Source: Lanius collurio (lineage: Eukaryota > Chordata > Aves > Passeriformes > Laniidae). Taken from it: DNA of 64,000 bases. The stretch is from the NCBI GenBank assembly GCA_020086605.1, contig JACBWW010000007.1, positions 20,467,752 through 20,531,751 on the forward strand, read 5' to 3'. The position numbers were made by a program, and so were the translations under genes. Each line of letters opens with the position of its first letter. Within the stretch, counting starts at the first letter, position 1. Below, piece by piece: positions 33,207 through 46,744 of this stretch. A model generated the notes under the pieces. The model did not search any database. It saw only the letters and a program-made list of their open reading frames with translations, and was not told the origin of the DNA.

Positions 33207-33500
33207 TGTGGAGGTGCCTCTCCCATGAAGTCCCAGGGGGAGGGACCCTGCAGGGTGCAGGTCTGTCCCTGTCCCTGCTCCCATGTCACGTGTGCCCCAT
33301 ACCTGTTCCTGATGGGTTGGTTAGGGTGGCCAGGGCCTGGGAAGAGAGCAGGGTCCCATGACTGGAGAGTCTGCCTGGGAACTCCAGCCATGTGGATGGA
33401 GGAATAAATCATCCCTGAACAACGAAACAAATATCGCTTCATCTTTCCTTCCAAGTTCATCGCTGTCTTATAGTTCTTGTAAGGATTCCCCATTACAACG
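33207..33500 (+). repeat. 3' LTR (294 bp)
   Basis: Starts TGTGGAGG and ends ATTACAACG, against ACA in the 5' copy, so the terminal CA has mutated. AATAAA lies at 33403-33408. It aligns with the 5' LTR with about 10% mismatches and a few short indels. Confidence 0.93.
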
Positions 33501-33506
33501 CCTGAC
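33501..33506. repeat. 6-bp target duplication, right copy
   Basis: CCTGAC, identical to 30931-30936. Confidence 0.88.
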
Positions 33507-33984
33507 ACCAAATATTTAGTATCTGAAGCCTCAGGTTTAAGAATGAGATTGTTCTATACCCCTTAGTATTGGATGTAGTTCAGACTTATGCAGGGTAAGC
33601 AACTTGCATGGTGTCAACAACACAGCTATAGCCCTCATGATTATTTGACCCATGGAAGATCAATGGGAAGAAAATTTATTGAACTATTGAAATTTATTGA
33701 GGAGAAATTGGTTGAGCTGTTCTCTCTGAAGTAATGGTTAGAGTAGGAAACAGAGAGAGGAGCAATGAGACTACTACTGCAAGGGCCGGCAATGTGAGAA
33801 AAGGCAAACCAAAGCAAAAGAGCAGAAAAAAGATCAGAGAAAGAGAAGTCGTATCCACTTTAAAAAACTTGAATAAACAGTATGCTTTCAAGTTGGTTTT
33901 GGAGAACAGTACCTAAAGTAACAGCTAGACATCGTGTCTTTCAGACACTAAGTCCTGCTGTAATCCTAACCCATAAATTGTTTT

Positions 33985-34045
33985 CAAAATCCCACTAGGC
34001 GCTTATCTTCATCTTTTGCTGCCTACAAGTCTTTAACATAGCAGT
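33985..34045. repeat. Possible ancient amniote repeat remnant
   Basis: CCCACTAGGCGCTTATCTTC and the following GCCTAC..GTCTTTAA resemble the CACTAGGCGCCTATCTGC-type segment of an old repeat found in turtles and birds, from memory. Diverged and short. Confidence 0.4.
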
Positions 34046-36465
34046 TTCAGTCTCTTTTAATTGCTCCACTGAGTTTCGCACCTCACAGCTGTGGGGACTG
34101 AATGAATATATGGAGGTTTTGAAGCAGTGTGATACCTTGGTAATGAGGTAAGAAGGAGCACAGCAACACCACAAATGGACAGACTAAAGATAGCTTTATT
34201 AACTGCTCAAATGAAGGTTCCTGCTTTAGACAAGCAGCATCTTTAATCTCTTCGTGCTGTCAGAAATACCAATAGCCTTTTTGATCTTCTAGTGTATTCG
34301 TAAGTGGAGTTATGGCCTAATTAATACTGATGAAGAAAAGTTTAATTTGGAACAGAAGGTTTTGTGTGAAGGATATAGCCCAAAGGAATTAGTTCTTTGG
34401 GATTTATCTAATAAAAGATTTATCTTATTTAACTTCTAAATGTTTCCTGAAGGGTTTAATTGTACTCTACTCCTATATAAAATATACAAAAATATATTTT
34501 CCCTCCAAAAATACAGTTTTGACATTAATTATACTAAAAAAAAAAAAAAAAGCAAAAAAAGCAAAATGGCTTTCAAAAGTCTCTGACCAATTTTAATAAT
34601 ACTGAAAAATGTTGTATAACTGGAACACAAAGTCAGCAGGCCACAAAAACCTTAAAAAGTATGATTTAACTAAAGTAAAATTTGAAACGTCTTAAAAGCC
34701 AGCCACAGCAGCAGGAAATATGGTAGGTGAAATATGAAATCTGAGAGAAATGAAACCATCTGCTCTTCCAGACATGAGCTCCCACATTTGATCTCCACCA
34801 TAATCTTGAACTTGTAGCAAATAATGATTGTTGGGAGGAAAGGATTAAAAGCAGAAGAACAGCAAGGAGGATGGTAGATTCACTCAAGTGACCTTGCAGC
34901 TGGGATTGCCAAGGTCTGGAGAATAATAGTGTGGGAAACTCATACGTTATGCCTACTTCTGTTTATCCTCTCTCTGTTTTGAGAAGTAGAATTTCTGTGT
35001 AAAGATAATGTGAGTGTTTTGAGAGACTTGGAGGTACTCTCGTGGACAAGCTTAGGCTCCCTGTGTTGGGAGAGAGAAGATCAAAGCTCAGAGATCATAA
35101 AAAGCACAGAGATCAGAGCATAGTAATAAACTCCATGTGCACAGGCCTCTGATAAATTGGTGAAAACATCAGGCCTCCTGCCTGCTAGCATGAACTAAGC
35201 TGGGTGTGCTTTGGGATGCTCCACTTAAGGTAATGAAGCTAATTTACTCTTTGTATTTCAGCTGTGGTTTTGTGTTTTTTCCAGCTGCCTGCCTGTGTCA
35301 GTTCACACACCAAGGCATCCCAGGTTGTGGGCACTGCGTGTGTCTTTAGCTGAACATGAAAACCAAAACTGGTGCAGATTCCTCCCTCAGTCTTTCTCAA
35401 AGAAAACCAGAGTAGAGAGAGGGTTTCCAGGGAATTGTTTTCATAGGCTCTGAAACTTCTTTCTATGAAGAAAGGCATAGTACTGAGTTGGTGGGAAGAC
35501 TGCTGCCCTTCTGAGAGTAAAATAAATTCCTTTACTGGAGTAATGGAAGATGTGGAAGATATGAGGCCTCAAGCTTCAGTGACCCTGGAAAGATCCAAAC
35601 ACCTCCCTTGTATCTTCTGAGAGTGTTTCCAAGACACCCATCGACAGAATAGTCTTTGTGTGTGTCTAAGAGGATGCTGGGTACCTCATGTCCTTCAGAC
35701 TGACCTAGGGTCAGTCTGCAGCCAAGAATCTGAGACTAAAATGTCTGGAAGTAAAAGAAGCAAAGAAGATCACACATCCTCCACCATTTTTTTTTTTTAT
35801 TTTTTCCTAAATCACCTCCATGCATGAAGAGTCCAAGGAGCAGAGAATGGTACCCAGAGCTCCTGCTCTTAGCTTTGTGTTCTAGCCTCTGAAATACAAA
35901 AGCAAAGTTTCTCCCGGTAAATCCAGAAAAAATCTCCCAAAGTGAAGTAGATTTTGTTCAGTATTTCATCCCAATCCTAATAACAAATAATCTCCTTTCC
36001 CTTTTATCTTTCATATATCCTTTTTTTCCTTTTTTGGTTTTTCAATATTGTCTCACAGGAACTGCTTATATTTTTATCTTTTGTTGATGCCACTGTCACC
36101 ATTTCCATTTTTTTTTTTTGTCAATCTCTCTTCTATATGCCTTTCCTTCACTGGTTTTTAAAAGCTAAACTCTGCCAAAAGACTGAGCATAAAGATCTGC
36201 TCTTAAAACCATGAAGAATGTCTGGAAAGCCTGTGGACTTGGTCTTGAACATAATCTGAAAGATCTTTTTAATAAAATACAGTAAAATGGAAAATTGTTA
36301 TAATATACATGATCAAGGTTTTTGGAAAGTTCATTACAGATTAAGCACATTTCATTTATTTCAATGAAAAACTTTACCAAGTTGAACTGGCTCAACTAAA
36401 ACTAAACAAAACTACATGTACTGCTTCAAACTAGTAAGCAGAACATGGCCTCTTCATACATGTAC

Positions 36466-36520
36466 ATATATATAAATATATAAATCGATATATCAATGTG
36501 TATTTATTTATACATAAAGT
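36466..36520. repeat. AT-rich simple sequence
   Basis: TACATATATATAAATATATAAATCGATATATC-type alternating AT sequence. Low complexity. Confidence 0.7.
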
Positions 36521-38475
36521 TCACATTAGCACTTATGTGATATTAGCACTTTGCTGATATAAGAAGTACACTATAATTCATTTTCCAGACCACAGAAAAT
36601 AATGTAAACATATAAATTTTATAAAAATAATATCTCTACATCTTGAACAGTGGCCAGTTATATCTAGTAAAGCTGATATTTTGTAAGTTTGCAAAAGGAA
36701 AAAGAAAACAGAATTGGAAAACAATACACTATACAATCTGTCATGGGGATTAAACAGATGGTCCAACTGCAGCTGTTCCAAACATTTGGAACTTTTCTAT
36801 AATTTTTAGCGTAAAAGTGAGGAGTTCTTAAACATGAACATTTCTTTGAAAGTGCATTCCTGTTAAAGTGTATCTGTTCAAGCTGTGTACCTCCAAGAAG
36901 TCAAATATGTGATGATTCTGAAAAGGTATTTCTACCCTACCTTATGCAGCCCGCTAAAGGCCCCTGCATTGTTGCACTTTTAAAATTATTTTAGCTTTAA
37001 CGAATCTTCAGATATTCTTTGTTTTTTCCTGATATGATATGATTTTTTTTTTTTTTTTTAATATCAGAATGTTTCACTTGCTGAAACACTCAACAGTCAA
37101 ATCCAGATACACTTACTTTTCTTTTTCTTAAGAGTGTGAAATATATTGTTTGCAGACTGCTAGAGCTTTCTAGTATGAGAGAAACGCATTCAGCACCTGC
37201 AGGAATCAAACAAAACATCCAGTTCCTGTTTCTTGTGTTTATCATTCCTGTGCCTCAGACTAGAACAATATTTTCTTGCATACTGAATATTTGAGATGAT
37301 CAAAACATTCTCAGAAAATTCTGTGAGGAGTTAAAAGGAAACTGTCCATTAATTCACCATTGCAATTTTGACTGTAAGAGAGCAGTACTAAGACATCTTC
37401 AGAAGAATGGTGCCATGATCTGAAATAAAAATCTGTGACTGTGTAATTACACAGTCATGGAGAAAACAATTTGCAAATACCAAAGATAAGATCAGGTTTG
37501 AGGCTTCTGATAAATACTTTGTTCCAGCCTGCAGGAATGATAATGTTCTATGGCTCTTTAATAAGGTTAGACCAATGCATTTTTATTCCCATTTTTATAG
37601 TCCATTGGGGTGAGTTTAAACATAGTCAGTTTGAAGAGTTATGCTTAGTTGTGTGACAGTGATGGAAAAGTTACATGAAGACAATTGGAAAATAAGACAT
37701 TAACTCTGGGAAAATGAAATCTGAAAACTGTCTAATTAATCATAGAATTTATTTATTACTTCTCTTCATGTTCTCTTATTTTGTGGATCCTTGAAACAAA
37801 AACATAAAAGAATCCCTCCATTTTTAATACAAACTGGTATAAATTTAGAACTGTCATTTTAGAAATGAGAAAAATAGAAAATTATTTTAAAAGCTTTTTC
37901 ATTTCTATTTTCAGAGTTTTGGTTCAAGTAGAGAATGTCAGGGAACCCTCAGAAGTCCCTTAGCACACACTTGAGACATTAGATTTAGAATACATGTGAC
38001 AATATCCATAGCACTTATTCTGTTATTTATGGTAGTCTCTACAGCTAGTATTTATGTGCCCTTGAAAGAAAAGGCACATTGAATTCTTATCACTCTTAAA
38101 GTAGAGTTCCCTTAACGTTTGTTAAAATTATTTAAATTTCAAGGATTACCGAGTTGCAGAGGAATGCAAAATGAAGTTACAAAAGCTTTCTCTGAACAGA
38201 TGCTTACCCACTTACAAACACGGTGCAGGAGTAGGAGAAGGTGGTTTCTAAACCTTTATGTTTCCAAAAAGGTAGGTTGAATGCAAAGGGTTTAAATATT
38301 CATTACTCAAGAAAAGCATTGTCTTTCCCATACATGTACTGTTTACCTTCCTTTTGATACTGTTTACCTTACTTTCCTTTTCCTCTGCAGCATTCTTAAT
38401 CTTCTGAAAAAGAAGAAAAACAGCCCAGATTACTGTTATGTTCAAAATACAAGAAATTACAAGGAAAATGAAGAC

Positions 38476-38502
38476 ATGTGTGTGTGTATGTGTGTGTGTA
38501 TG
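38476..38502. repeat. TG microsatellite
   Basis: TGTGTGTGTATGTGTGTGTGTATG, a (TG)n repeat with a few A interruptions. Confidence 0.85.
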
Positions 38503-41500
38503 CTCTAAGAAACCTCTAGCTGAGAGACAGAAAAGTAAACTTTTTTTCAGTTAATGACTTGGCACAATAGGCACTGAGGGAACTACTTTGAAGTGGATTT
38601 GCTTCCCTAGAGGGTTAGGTGTTCCAGTGCATATTTCATTCACACACCTATGGTACAAGTACTTGGCATCTGTTGGTTTGGGTGAAGTTACCTGGCAGGA
38701 AAGAGTGGTGGGCATGCACTGTAATTGGTACCAGCTCGTCACCAAAGATTCTGCACAACAGAACTGAGACACAGGAGAGAGTCAGCCACATGTGTTTTAA
38801 AACAGGTTATTAATGTTAAACATAAGCTTTCTTTTTTCCAGTGGGTGAGACCATGACAGTTTTTGAAAATATATAATCTCTATTTTTAAATTCCAAATAT
38901 ACAATAGCAAGGTGGATAACTGAAAGAATACTGATTAAATGTATAAACAGCTTCCTCCTATATTCCTGTGCAAATGTCAATCTGTATTACAGACAGTAAG
39001 AAAGGATGAGTCCTTCTGGCAGCTATAAGATATTGTCAATGTATTTTAAATGTTCTGTTTCAGGGATTATTTTTTAAAGAAATTCAAAGTTTTTCTAAAA
39101 TTATCTGACTACTGAGGACAAAAGAAACAGAATCATTTGCATTCATATGGGGATGCCTTTCTTATGCTGGCACCATTTATTTCTTGCAGTAAAGCATTAC
39201 AAACTGACTATTGTGATTTTTTTCCCAGAAACTTAAATCCAAAATTGTAGATAGAGCTCTGCTGGGGATTATCAGTGGGATGGATGTGTCTGGCATGAGT
39301 GTTATTCTTGGTTTGGCTTCATTAAAGGAGCCATTACTAGGAAAGACAAGTTGTTGTACACTTTTATTGCTTTCTACCTCTTTCTCTATCAAATCAATAA
39401 TACTGTTTCGTAACGTTGGCTATAGCACCGGTTCTAAATCCATTTCATGCCTGTTGGAAAGAGTTCATTCGCTTTTAAAATGACAAGGAGGAAAAGTGCT
39501 CTTGAACTGTAGAAGCGGACTTCTATTGTTTTAGAAATGTCAATATCCTCTATTCTATGTGTGGATACATAAGTAAAAGTAAATAAAGAAAACGGTAGTT
39601 CTATTATATAACATTTTAAAATATTTTAAAACAAAATAAAAGAAACAAAACAAACAAAAAAAAGCGACCCAGTAAACTATGGGTAGATTCTAGACAGTGA
39701 TTACTGTCTACAAAGGGGTTTATTTTCAGAAATCTCTCATTTTCCTAGTAATTTCTTATCATATTCATGATTGTTATTCCACAGGTCACCAGCAAGTAAT
39801 TCAGATCTTTGGGAAGAGGTCTTTAATGTCTATTATATACCACAAAAATGCCCCTAGTTAAATAAATATGTTTTCCCATTTTGCTAAGGAATTAAACTGG
39901 TGATTTTCAGAGGTGTTCTTGGTGAGAGGTTAAAGAGAAACCATGTTTTTATTCTTCTGATCCATCTAGCACCATCCTGAAGAACTTACTCTCCCACCAT
40001 GTGACAGAGAGAACGTGCTGCCTCTCTACTTCATGCCACAACAGACATCTCTAATATACTGAATGATAATATCAGCAGTATTAACAGGATTTAGTTATTG
40101 AATAATCTAAAGTAATATTCAGTATTTTTTTGTCAAAACTTATCTTGCAATTTGACTACAAAAAAAGAACAGTTTTTACTGTAACTCATCTTACTCTCCT
40201 TCAAAGAATTGGAAAAAAAGTATTTCACTACAACACTAGAAAATGCACTAGATACTGTTTAAATAAAACACCTTTTTGCTCCCCAATTGCTTGACAAATA
40301 TTCTTACTATTTCCTAAGTATAAAATATCTCATTTAGATCTCATATGCAGAACAATACAATAAAATACAATTTTAACACTATCAAAATGTCCTAGAAACA
40401 TTCATTCCAGTCATAAACAAAATGCTTGATATATTTTCTGTAATATCAGTGTGACACTAAGTTCTACCTTAATAGTGCATAAAAAAGCAAAACATCTCTA
40501 TAAAAGGAGAATGGATTTTCCCCAACTTCTTCATGCTGAAATTTAAATTTTGCTGGTACTTTAAACTGTAAGACAATAGATGGCTAGTTTGTCAGATTCT
40601 TTGGATCTGATATTCTTTGCCATTATTTTAAAGAAGCATTTGTCATATCTGACAGTAGGGTGCTTGCAAAACTGGTATTCCTCATGTTTCACAGGATTCC
40701 TTACTCATAAATTTAGCAGTGTAGAAGCAAATGTTTTCTGTTTTGATTAGTTTGGGGTTTTTTTTCCTTATGTCAATTTTTCTGTTTCCATGATACATTT
40801 AAATTATGTATGAAAGCTTGGCAATTGTTGCAAAAAGAGAAGCACTCCCTCCATCATGAGAAAGTTGATAGCATATTAAGGGGAAAGGTACTATATGTAT
40901 TAAAGCAGTATTTAATTAGACCCAGCAGGAAATCCCAATTTTTACACACAGACCTATACACATGTAATTATATCTTATGTTGGACCACGCAGAGAATACA
41001 CATACACACCCCCCATAGACCACATTCAAAATTACATCAAAAGGCTTCTAAAAAACTGCTATTAGATGCTTTATGGTATTTCTTGATTTTTATCTAGTTT
41101 GTTCTCAAGGTTTGGATTCAAGAGGGAAGTTCCCCTGAAGAGGGAACTCCTCTCAGCTAAACATTCTTAACATATATCCTTAAACATGAGAGATCAGGAT
41201 GCCAAGTGATCCCTAAGATTCATTATTTTCTGTTTATTTCAATGAATTATTCAATTCAAATCAAATCATTACGCTACTATACAGTGAAGATGAGATCTGT
41301 ACCCTTATGAATAATTAGGATCATCAGAAAAAACATGGAAATAGTTTTGAATATAAAAAAGGCATGAAAGAAATATTGTAGTTGAATGGAATGCTGATGA
41401 ATGTTTGGTGAGGAAAGAAGGAGTATTTCCTCTAGTATTTTGAATTTATGCCAAGGTTTTCCTACTTAATAAGAACTTTGTAGTAATTGTGTATCTTTTT

Positions 41501-43723
41501 CATGTGAAAATGTTAATTCTGTTATTTACATTCCTTGTTTACATTTGCCAACATTATATTATGCTATTTGGTAAAGTTTCTGAATTTAATGTCAATCAGA
41601 GGGGATTTCCTTGGTCTTTGACAAATAGTATCCAGTGAAATCTATTTAAGAAAGATAGAAAAGAGGAATTTTAAGGTGTGGAGAGCTTGACTAAGGTAGA
41701 AATTCAGTGAAGGGAAAATTCAATGCCTGCACTAGATCTCATGGAGCATAATAATTTCATTATGATATTCACATTTTCCATCTGTTAGCACCTGTGTTTC
41801 ACTGCAACTTGTATGTATCCATCATTTCACCAGGGATCATACATTCTAATATCAAAAGTCATGCTGAGGAGGTGAAAGGAGACTGGAGTCTAGTCTGACT
41901 GAGGGCAAAGATAACCTCTTGGTGATGAATGAAAGATGGTAGAGTAAGAGAAGGCTATGAAACTGAAAACAGGTAAGAGAGAGAGCTGACACATTTAAAC
42001 TCACAAGCCAAGAGAAAGATCTGCAAAGCAATACTGTATAAGAAAATGAAAGGAACAAGGATGCATTTTTTAGAATAGTAAATTTGAGTAAGAAATGGCA
42101 AGATGGTTCAAGTTCTAGTGAAGTTTGTGAAGTTTTCATTCCATACTCAAGCCTTAAATTAGCAGATTTGAATGGTGTTTAAAGATAAGGGAGTACTCAA
42201 ACAATCTATCTATATTAATTTTTAAGAATTTTTTTAAGAATTTTCAAAATTCTTATTTGAGGAACAATTTTTATATGTGAGCAGGTGTTCATGTGTTTCT
42301 TACCCAGTTTTTACATGTGTCCACAGACAAGTCATGATTTTATAGTAAGCCTAGTTGCTTTCAAGTGCCGTAATGGTGCCCTCTGTTCCTGGTTTAGGGA
42401 GCCAAAACTCTGACTTGAGGAAGATAGGTGATGACAGACACCTGTCTTTCAAACCAAGACAGGTGAAAACAGCTGGGTCCATTGAATTTCCCTGTGTGTT
42501 ATCCCAGATGTGCATTAAAAACACGAGACCCAAGAAAATAATTTCATAAGATAAAAAACAAAGAATAATTTTTTCTAGGAAAATAAAAATACCTTCTAAC
42601 TACCTCAAATCAGAAAAATGAACTTGCTATCTGAAAATTGTGTCTTCTGACTTTTCAGAACTGAGCAGTAGTGCTTGAAAGAATCATAGACCTGTTGAAG
42701 AGCTTGTGGTATGCTCTATTTTAGCACAAATAATTTAGAATTTCAGTGTGGGAAAAGTTACACTAGGAACGCTTGAGGTTTTTTTTTGGAAAATTTAATT
42801 ATTTGGAACCATTTGTGTCCATATGTGTCTTCATGTTATTGTGGAAATGCTACTTGAACAAAAAGCCCTAAAAAGCCCTAAATTGATTTTTGGTTTGGTT
42901 TCTCGTAGTTTGGCAAGAAAATGGTGCTCCTGAGTAAATGTAGTGGTTTTCCTACCAGAGTGCACAGTTTTGGCATTGGTATGTCAGTCACAGAAATTGT
43001 TGAGCTAGTGATGGCCTCAAAAAGCAATTTTCTATTAATACTGAGAAATCGTCATCTGTTCATTAACATTAAATTTCTAATAGCAGGTAGAAACCAAGAT
43101 GTTTTCAGAAGGCTATAGAAAGATCTGTCATTACATTGCTTCTCTCTAAGATACTATTATTGGAATAAATCAGTAAAATATATTAAAGTATAGGTAGTTC
43201 TTTTCATTACCATAGGACTGCATAATTTAAATCCAGTACATGATGAATAGAACTGTTGAATCTTTAATGCTGAAGAAAAGCAAAGTAAAAACATAAAATA
43301 AACTAAATAAAATTTATGAGGCAACCATTTTGAGAAAATCTTCATGGGGAAATGTAAGCTTGCTTGAAGGAAAAGTCATCCATTTTATGTCTAGAAAAAC
43401 AGTTTTCTGTGGGAAATTGCTTCTATCTTAGTTAAGAGATTAGAAAATGACATTTTAAAATGGAAGGGGTTTGCTCAGCCACAGCTACGATGTTTGCACA
43501 CAGTATGAGTTTTATTGATGTTTTAGCATTTATTATCATAGTTAGGTTCATATACATCAGGCTTCAAGTTTCAGAACTTTGATTTATTTCAAAGTATAAG
43601 GTTGCATTCATTCAGAAATATTGCTAAGTTCTAGAGGGAATAGCAATTAATTTGTTTGTTAACTTAAGCTGCATAATGTTAATATTTCTGGTCAGGAAGT
43701 ATGGATACACACAAATAAACCAT

Positions 43724-43795
43724 AAAAACATTAACAACAACAACAAAACACCAAAAAAGCCAAAACCCAACCAACCAAAAAAGCCCAACCCACAA
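43724..43795. repeat. A/C-rich tract
   Basis: Runs of CAA, CCAAAAAAG and CCAACC units give a strand with almost no G or T. Similar tracts lie at 50284-50345 and, as the complement, at 58200-58290. Confidence 0.7.
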
Positions 43796-45164
43796 TGCTC
43801 AGGGAATTGTCCTTGAAATATTTGCTATTCCTTCCTTTTTATAGTCCTGCTGGCAGTGTGGCTACATCTTAGGTCATTATTTCTTCTTTACTTTCTTGTC
43901 AATGCATATAAACATTTGGATTAGCAGACTGGAAGTAGCTCAAAGGTATGAAGAAAGTGGCTCACAGTAATCAGATTAGTTCTTTTCAGAGGAAAAGAAG
44001 CTCCACATAAAATGAAATTCAGTCCTTTCTATCTAATTCCTGGTGTACTAAAATGAAAAATGTTCTGAAGGAGCTGTGAGCTCTAGAAGACTTGACCACA
44101 TAGTTACTGTGGGTGAAACTGTCACCCAGTGTTAAGCCAACTCTAGAATTTACACCATCAATAAAGAAAGCCTATAGCTTTCATCTCTAACTTTTTTTGT
44201 AACATATAAACTCTTTATTTTGTTTATTATTGGTAAACGTGACTAAACTGCTGGGCAGAGTAGAAAACAGGGGAGAGAGAATGAGTATGTAGGTAGGTTG
44301 CATGGGCCGTGAATATAGTTTAGTATTCAGATTCCATGGTCTTAAATTTCCAAGATTTACCTCAGTCAGACTGAAAAAGGAAATTCTCCTCCTCTTCCCA
44401 CCCAGTTTTTTGGCAATATGTCTTTCAAATGTTGACTTATGAGGGAAAGTCTAGCTTCATGTAAAGTTTCCTTGAAAGATTTTATTTCAGTTGCCTTTGG
44501 CTAAGTGGTTCCTTTTCCTATTCATGGAAAGCCTTCATTTTCCATATTACTACTTTCTTTTGCCATGCCAAACTGGTTTTGCTTCACAATAATTATGATT
44601 AGCTCTAAATGATTAATTTTCCAACAGACCTAATGCAGCTTAGGAGAGTCTGTAATAAGTTGTTCCAGAAACATTTGCGCAGAAATGTTCTGGAAAACAT
44701 GAAAACATTATGTTTCTAAGGCCACATCTATACTGATGTCTTTTGTGATCTTTTGGCATGACTTGTACCACAAGTATATTATTTCACAAGAGCACTATGA
44801 AGGAAATGAAAGCCAACCCATTCATACTTAAAGGGAATTTCTTTTACAAGAATTTTGTCCACATTTTAAGTTTTCAGAAGTTAAATTTCTTATATCTGTT
44901 GTATTGTGGTGGTAGTATTGGAGAAAAGGAGTTGCTTGTTCAATATTTATCCGTTTCTTCTTGTTGTTCTCTACTGAAATGCAAGACTGGCATGTGTCAA
45001 ATAACTCGTGTTCACTGTTAAGTTCAGAAAAAAATCATTGTGTGTACATTACAGATTCTTCGAAATATTTGATCTGTCACAAGAACCAAGCAAGATTCAT
45101 TTGAAAAGCTCCACTTCCTATGATCAAAAGTAAAGCATTTACTCTGCCATTCTTTTAGTCACTG

Positions 45165-45250
45165 ATACAGACCTTCAGCTGATGTAATCTGGGAAGAGCT
45201 CTGCTGAAGTCAGTGGAGCTCTGCCAATTCATGTGTCTGAAATAAGGCCT
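45165..45250. repeat. Ancient palindromic amniote repeat remnant
   Basis: TCAGCTGATGTAATCTGGG, then AGAGCTCTGCTGAAGTCAGT, then GGAGCTCTGCCAATTCATG. The left and right parts are near reverse complements around the TGAAGTCAGTGG centre. This is the layout of an old repeat common in turtles, crocodiles and birds, recalled from memory. Such copies usually predate the bird radiation. Confidence 0.5.
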
Positions 45251-46744
45251 ATTAAGTGCTACTCTCTGCCTTGATATGTCCTCATTGATTTCAAAACTCT
45301 GTACATTGAATATGGGTCATGCTGCAGGTATTTTATTCCTATGTCAAGCTGTTTATTTTTCACACAGATAATCTCATACTGATTTGAGAGAAGTCTCTTC
45401 TATACTTGGCTCTCCAGAACAAGCTGGAAGACCACAAGTATGGACCATGCTAATACTTAAAGAGATAATAAATAAAGCAGAACACATATGTTGGTAATTT
45501 TTTCATTTATAGTGAGTGAGATCAGTATCTGGCTAAGACTATTAAATATCAAATACCTGATGTGTAAATTAAGATCCAAAACCAGTGAAAAAGTATATTA
45601 TAATCTTTCTTTATGAACATTATGGAATGATAGTAAATTAATAAAACCTACTAGAATGTTAATCAATAAAAAAGAAATTAGGTAGGTAAAAAATATAAAG
45701 AATAGGAATGAAAGATTAATGTATAAATTAAAAATAAATACTACCATTAAAAGTCCTTGCAAAGCAAAAATACAGTACCTGATAAAGTTTGCAGAAAGTG
45801 TATTTAAACAATTTCAGGTTTGCTAAAGTTAATAAATGAGCTACCAAAGAGGCTAATGATTTACAAATCGTTGACAGAAAATTGGCCTAGATTGCAGACT
45901 TGTCAAGAATGTTTTATGGGTGTGAGTTTGTGGTAGTATAATGGATAGTCTTGTTTATGCTTATGTTTCTGCATTAGGGCCCTGATTTAGTTGAATTTTA
46001 ATTAAATTTGTTTCTAATAAGATATATTTATCATTATCTTTCACAGCTTGTAAGAAAGACTTTAGTGCTCATATCAAAATTCAGACAGTGAAAAACATCG
46101 AACACAAGGTGATTTGTGAATCTTTTAATACCTATCTTTCAAACAAGCATGCAGACATAGATTCTTTGTAAGGAAGGCAGATAAGATTTTGCTTGTACTA
46201 TGTACTAGTTGTGTAAATTGTTAATGCGCTACAACAGATGGAATGCATTGTCTGATATGAATAATTTATAAAGAATAGTTTGGGTCATCCACAAATTGGC
46301 TTCAGATAACAACACAGAAATGGTCTCTCATAAGTCTGTGTGGATAAATATTTCTAATTCTAGCTTCTCAGGAGATCTCTTTAGTTAGCAGACTTTTTAC
46401 TGGATGTTACATCTGACTTTCCTTTGATTTACAGGCGATTACTGTGTTCAGAGTTAAACCAGCACAGATCAACATGTTTGGGTTCCAACAAAGCAGAAGG
46501 CAATCTGCCACAGCAGGAAGAGGCATGAGATGTGTCCCTAGAGACAGAGGGGCTATTTCAGTGTACTTGAATTAGATGGTAAGCCTCACTATTGTGGAAG
46601 TGGAATGTTTCAAACATTGCAACCATCAAATTCAGTCTTTCCATGGATGCTGTCAGTTAGGGTGTATGACTAAACAAAGGATAGCTCCTCTTCCTCAAAC
46701 CACTCTCAGTCTTGGGCTTGGAAGTCCTTGGTCTTCCCTGTGCA

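Larger units (their letters stand above)
30937..33500 (+). mobile_element. Non-autonomous LTR retroelement carrying a Y-box-type cold-shock gene
   Basis: A complete 2.56-kb element. In order it has a 5' LTR (30937-31226), a degenerate primer-binding site, a leader with a possible splice donor, a decayed gag matrix-like frame, a GC-rich linker, an open cold-shock-domain frame, a short 3' untranslated part, a purine tract and the 3' LTR (33207-33500). Both flanks carry the same 6-bp CCTGAC. Capsid, nucleocapsid, protease, polymerase and envelope are absent, so it must have been copied by enzymes supplied in trans. The arrangement is that of a transducing retrovirus: partial gag followed by a gene taken from the host. 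The duplication length, lysine-like primer site and matrix pattern all point to a betaretrovirus/ERVK-like parent. The two LTRs differ at about 30 of 290 aligned positions by eye, so the insertion is old. I do not know a described avian family with this cargo. Confidence 0.9.
33507..46739. other. Long AT-rich unique stretch, no gene seen
   Basis: About 13 kb without a convincing exon, RNA gene or recent mobile element. It holds an old repeat remnant (33985-34040), an ancient palindromic repeat (45165-45250), AT-rich simple sequence (36466-36520), a TG repeat (38476-38502), an A/C-rich tract (43724-43795) and many short chance frames. T or A runs occur near 34538-34566, 35790-35803, 36110-36120 and 37046-37061. 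This could be an intron or a gene desert. Confidence 0.5.

Noticed and set aside
42390..42470. Possible LTR start on the minus strand (TGTCTTGGTTTGAAAGACAG)
   Set aside because: About 25 bases look like the start of a songbird ERVK LTR, but the rest could not be matched and no ends or duplication were found.
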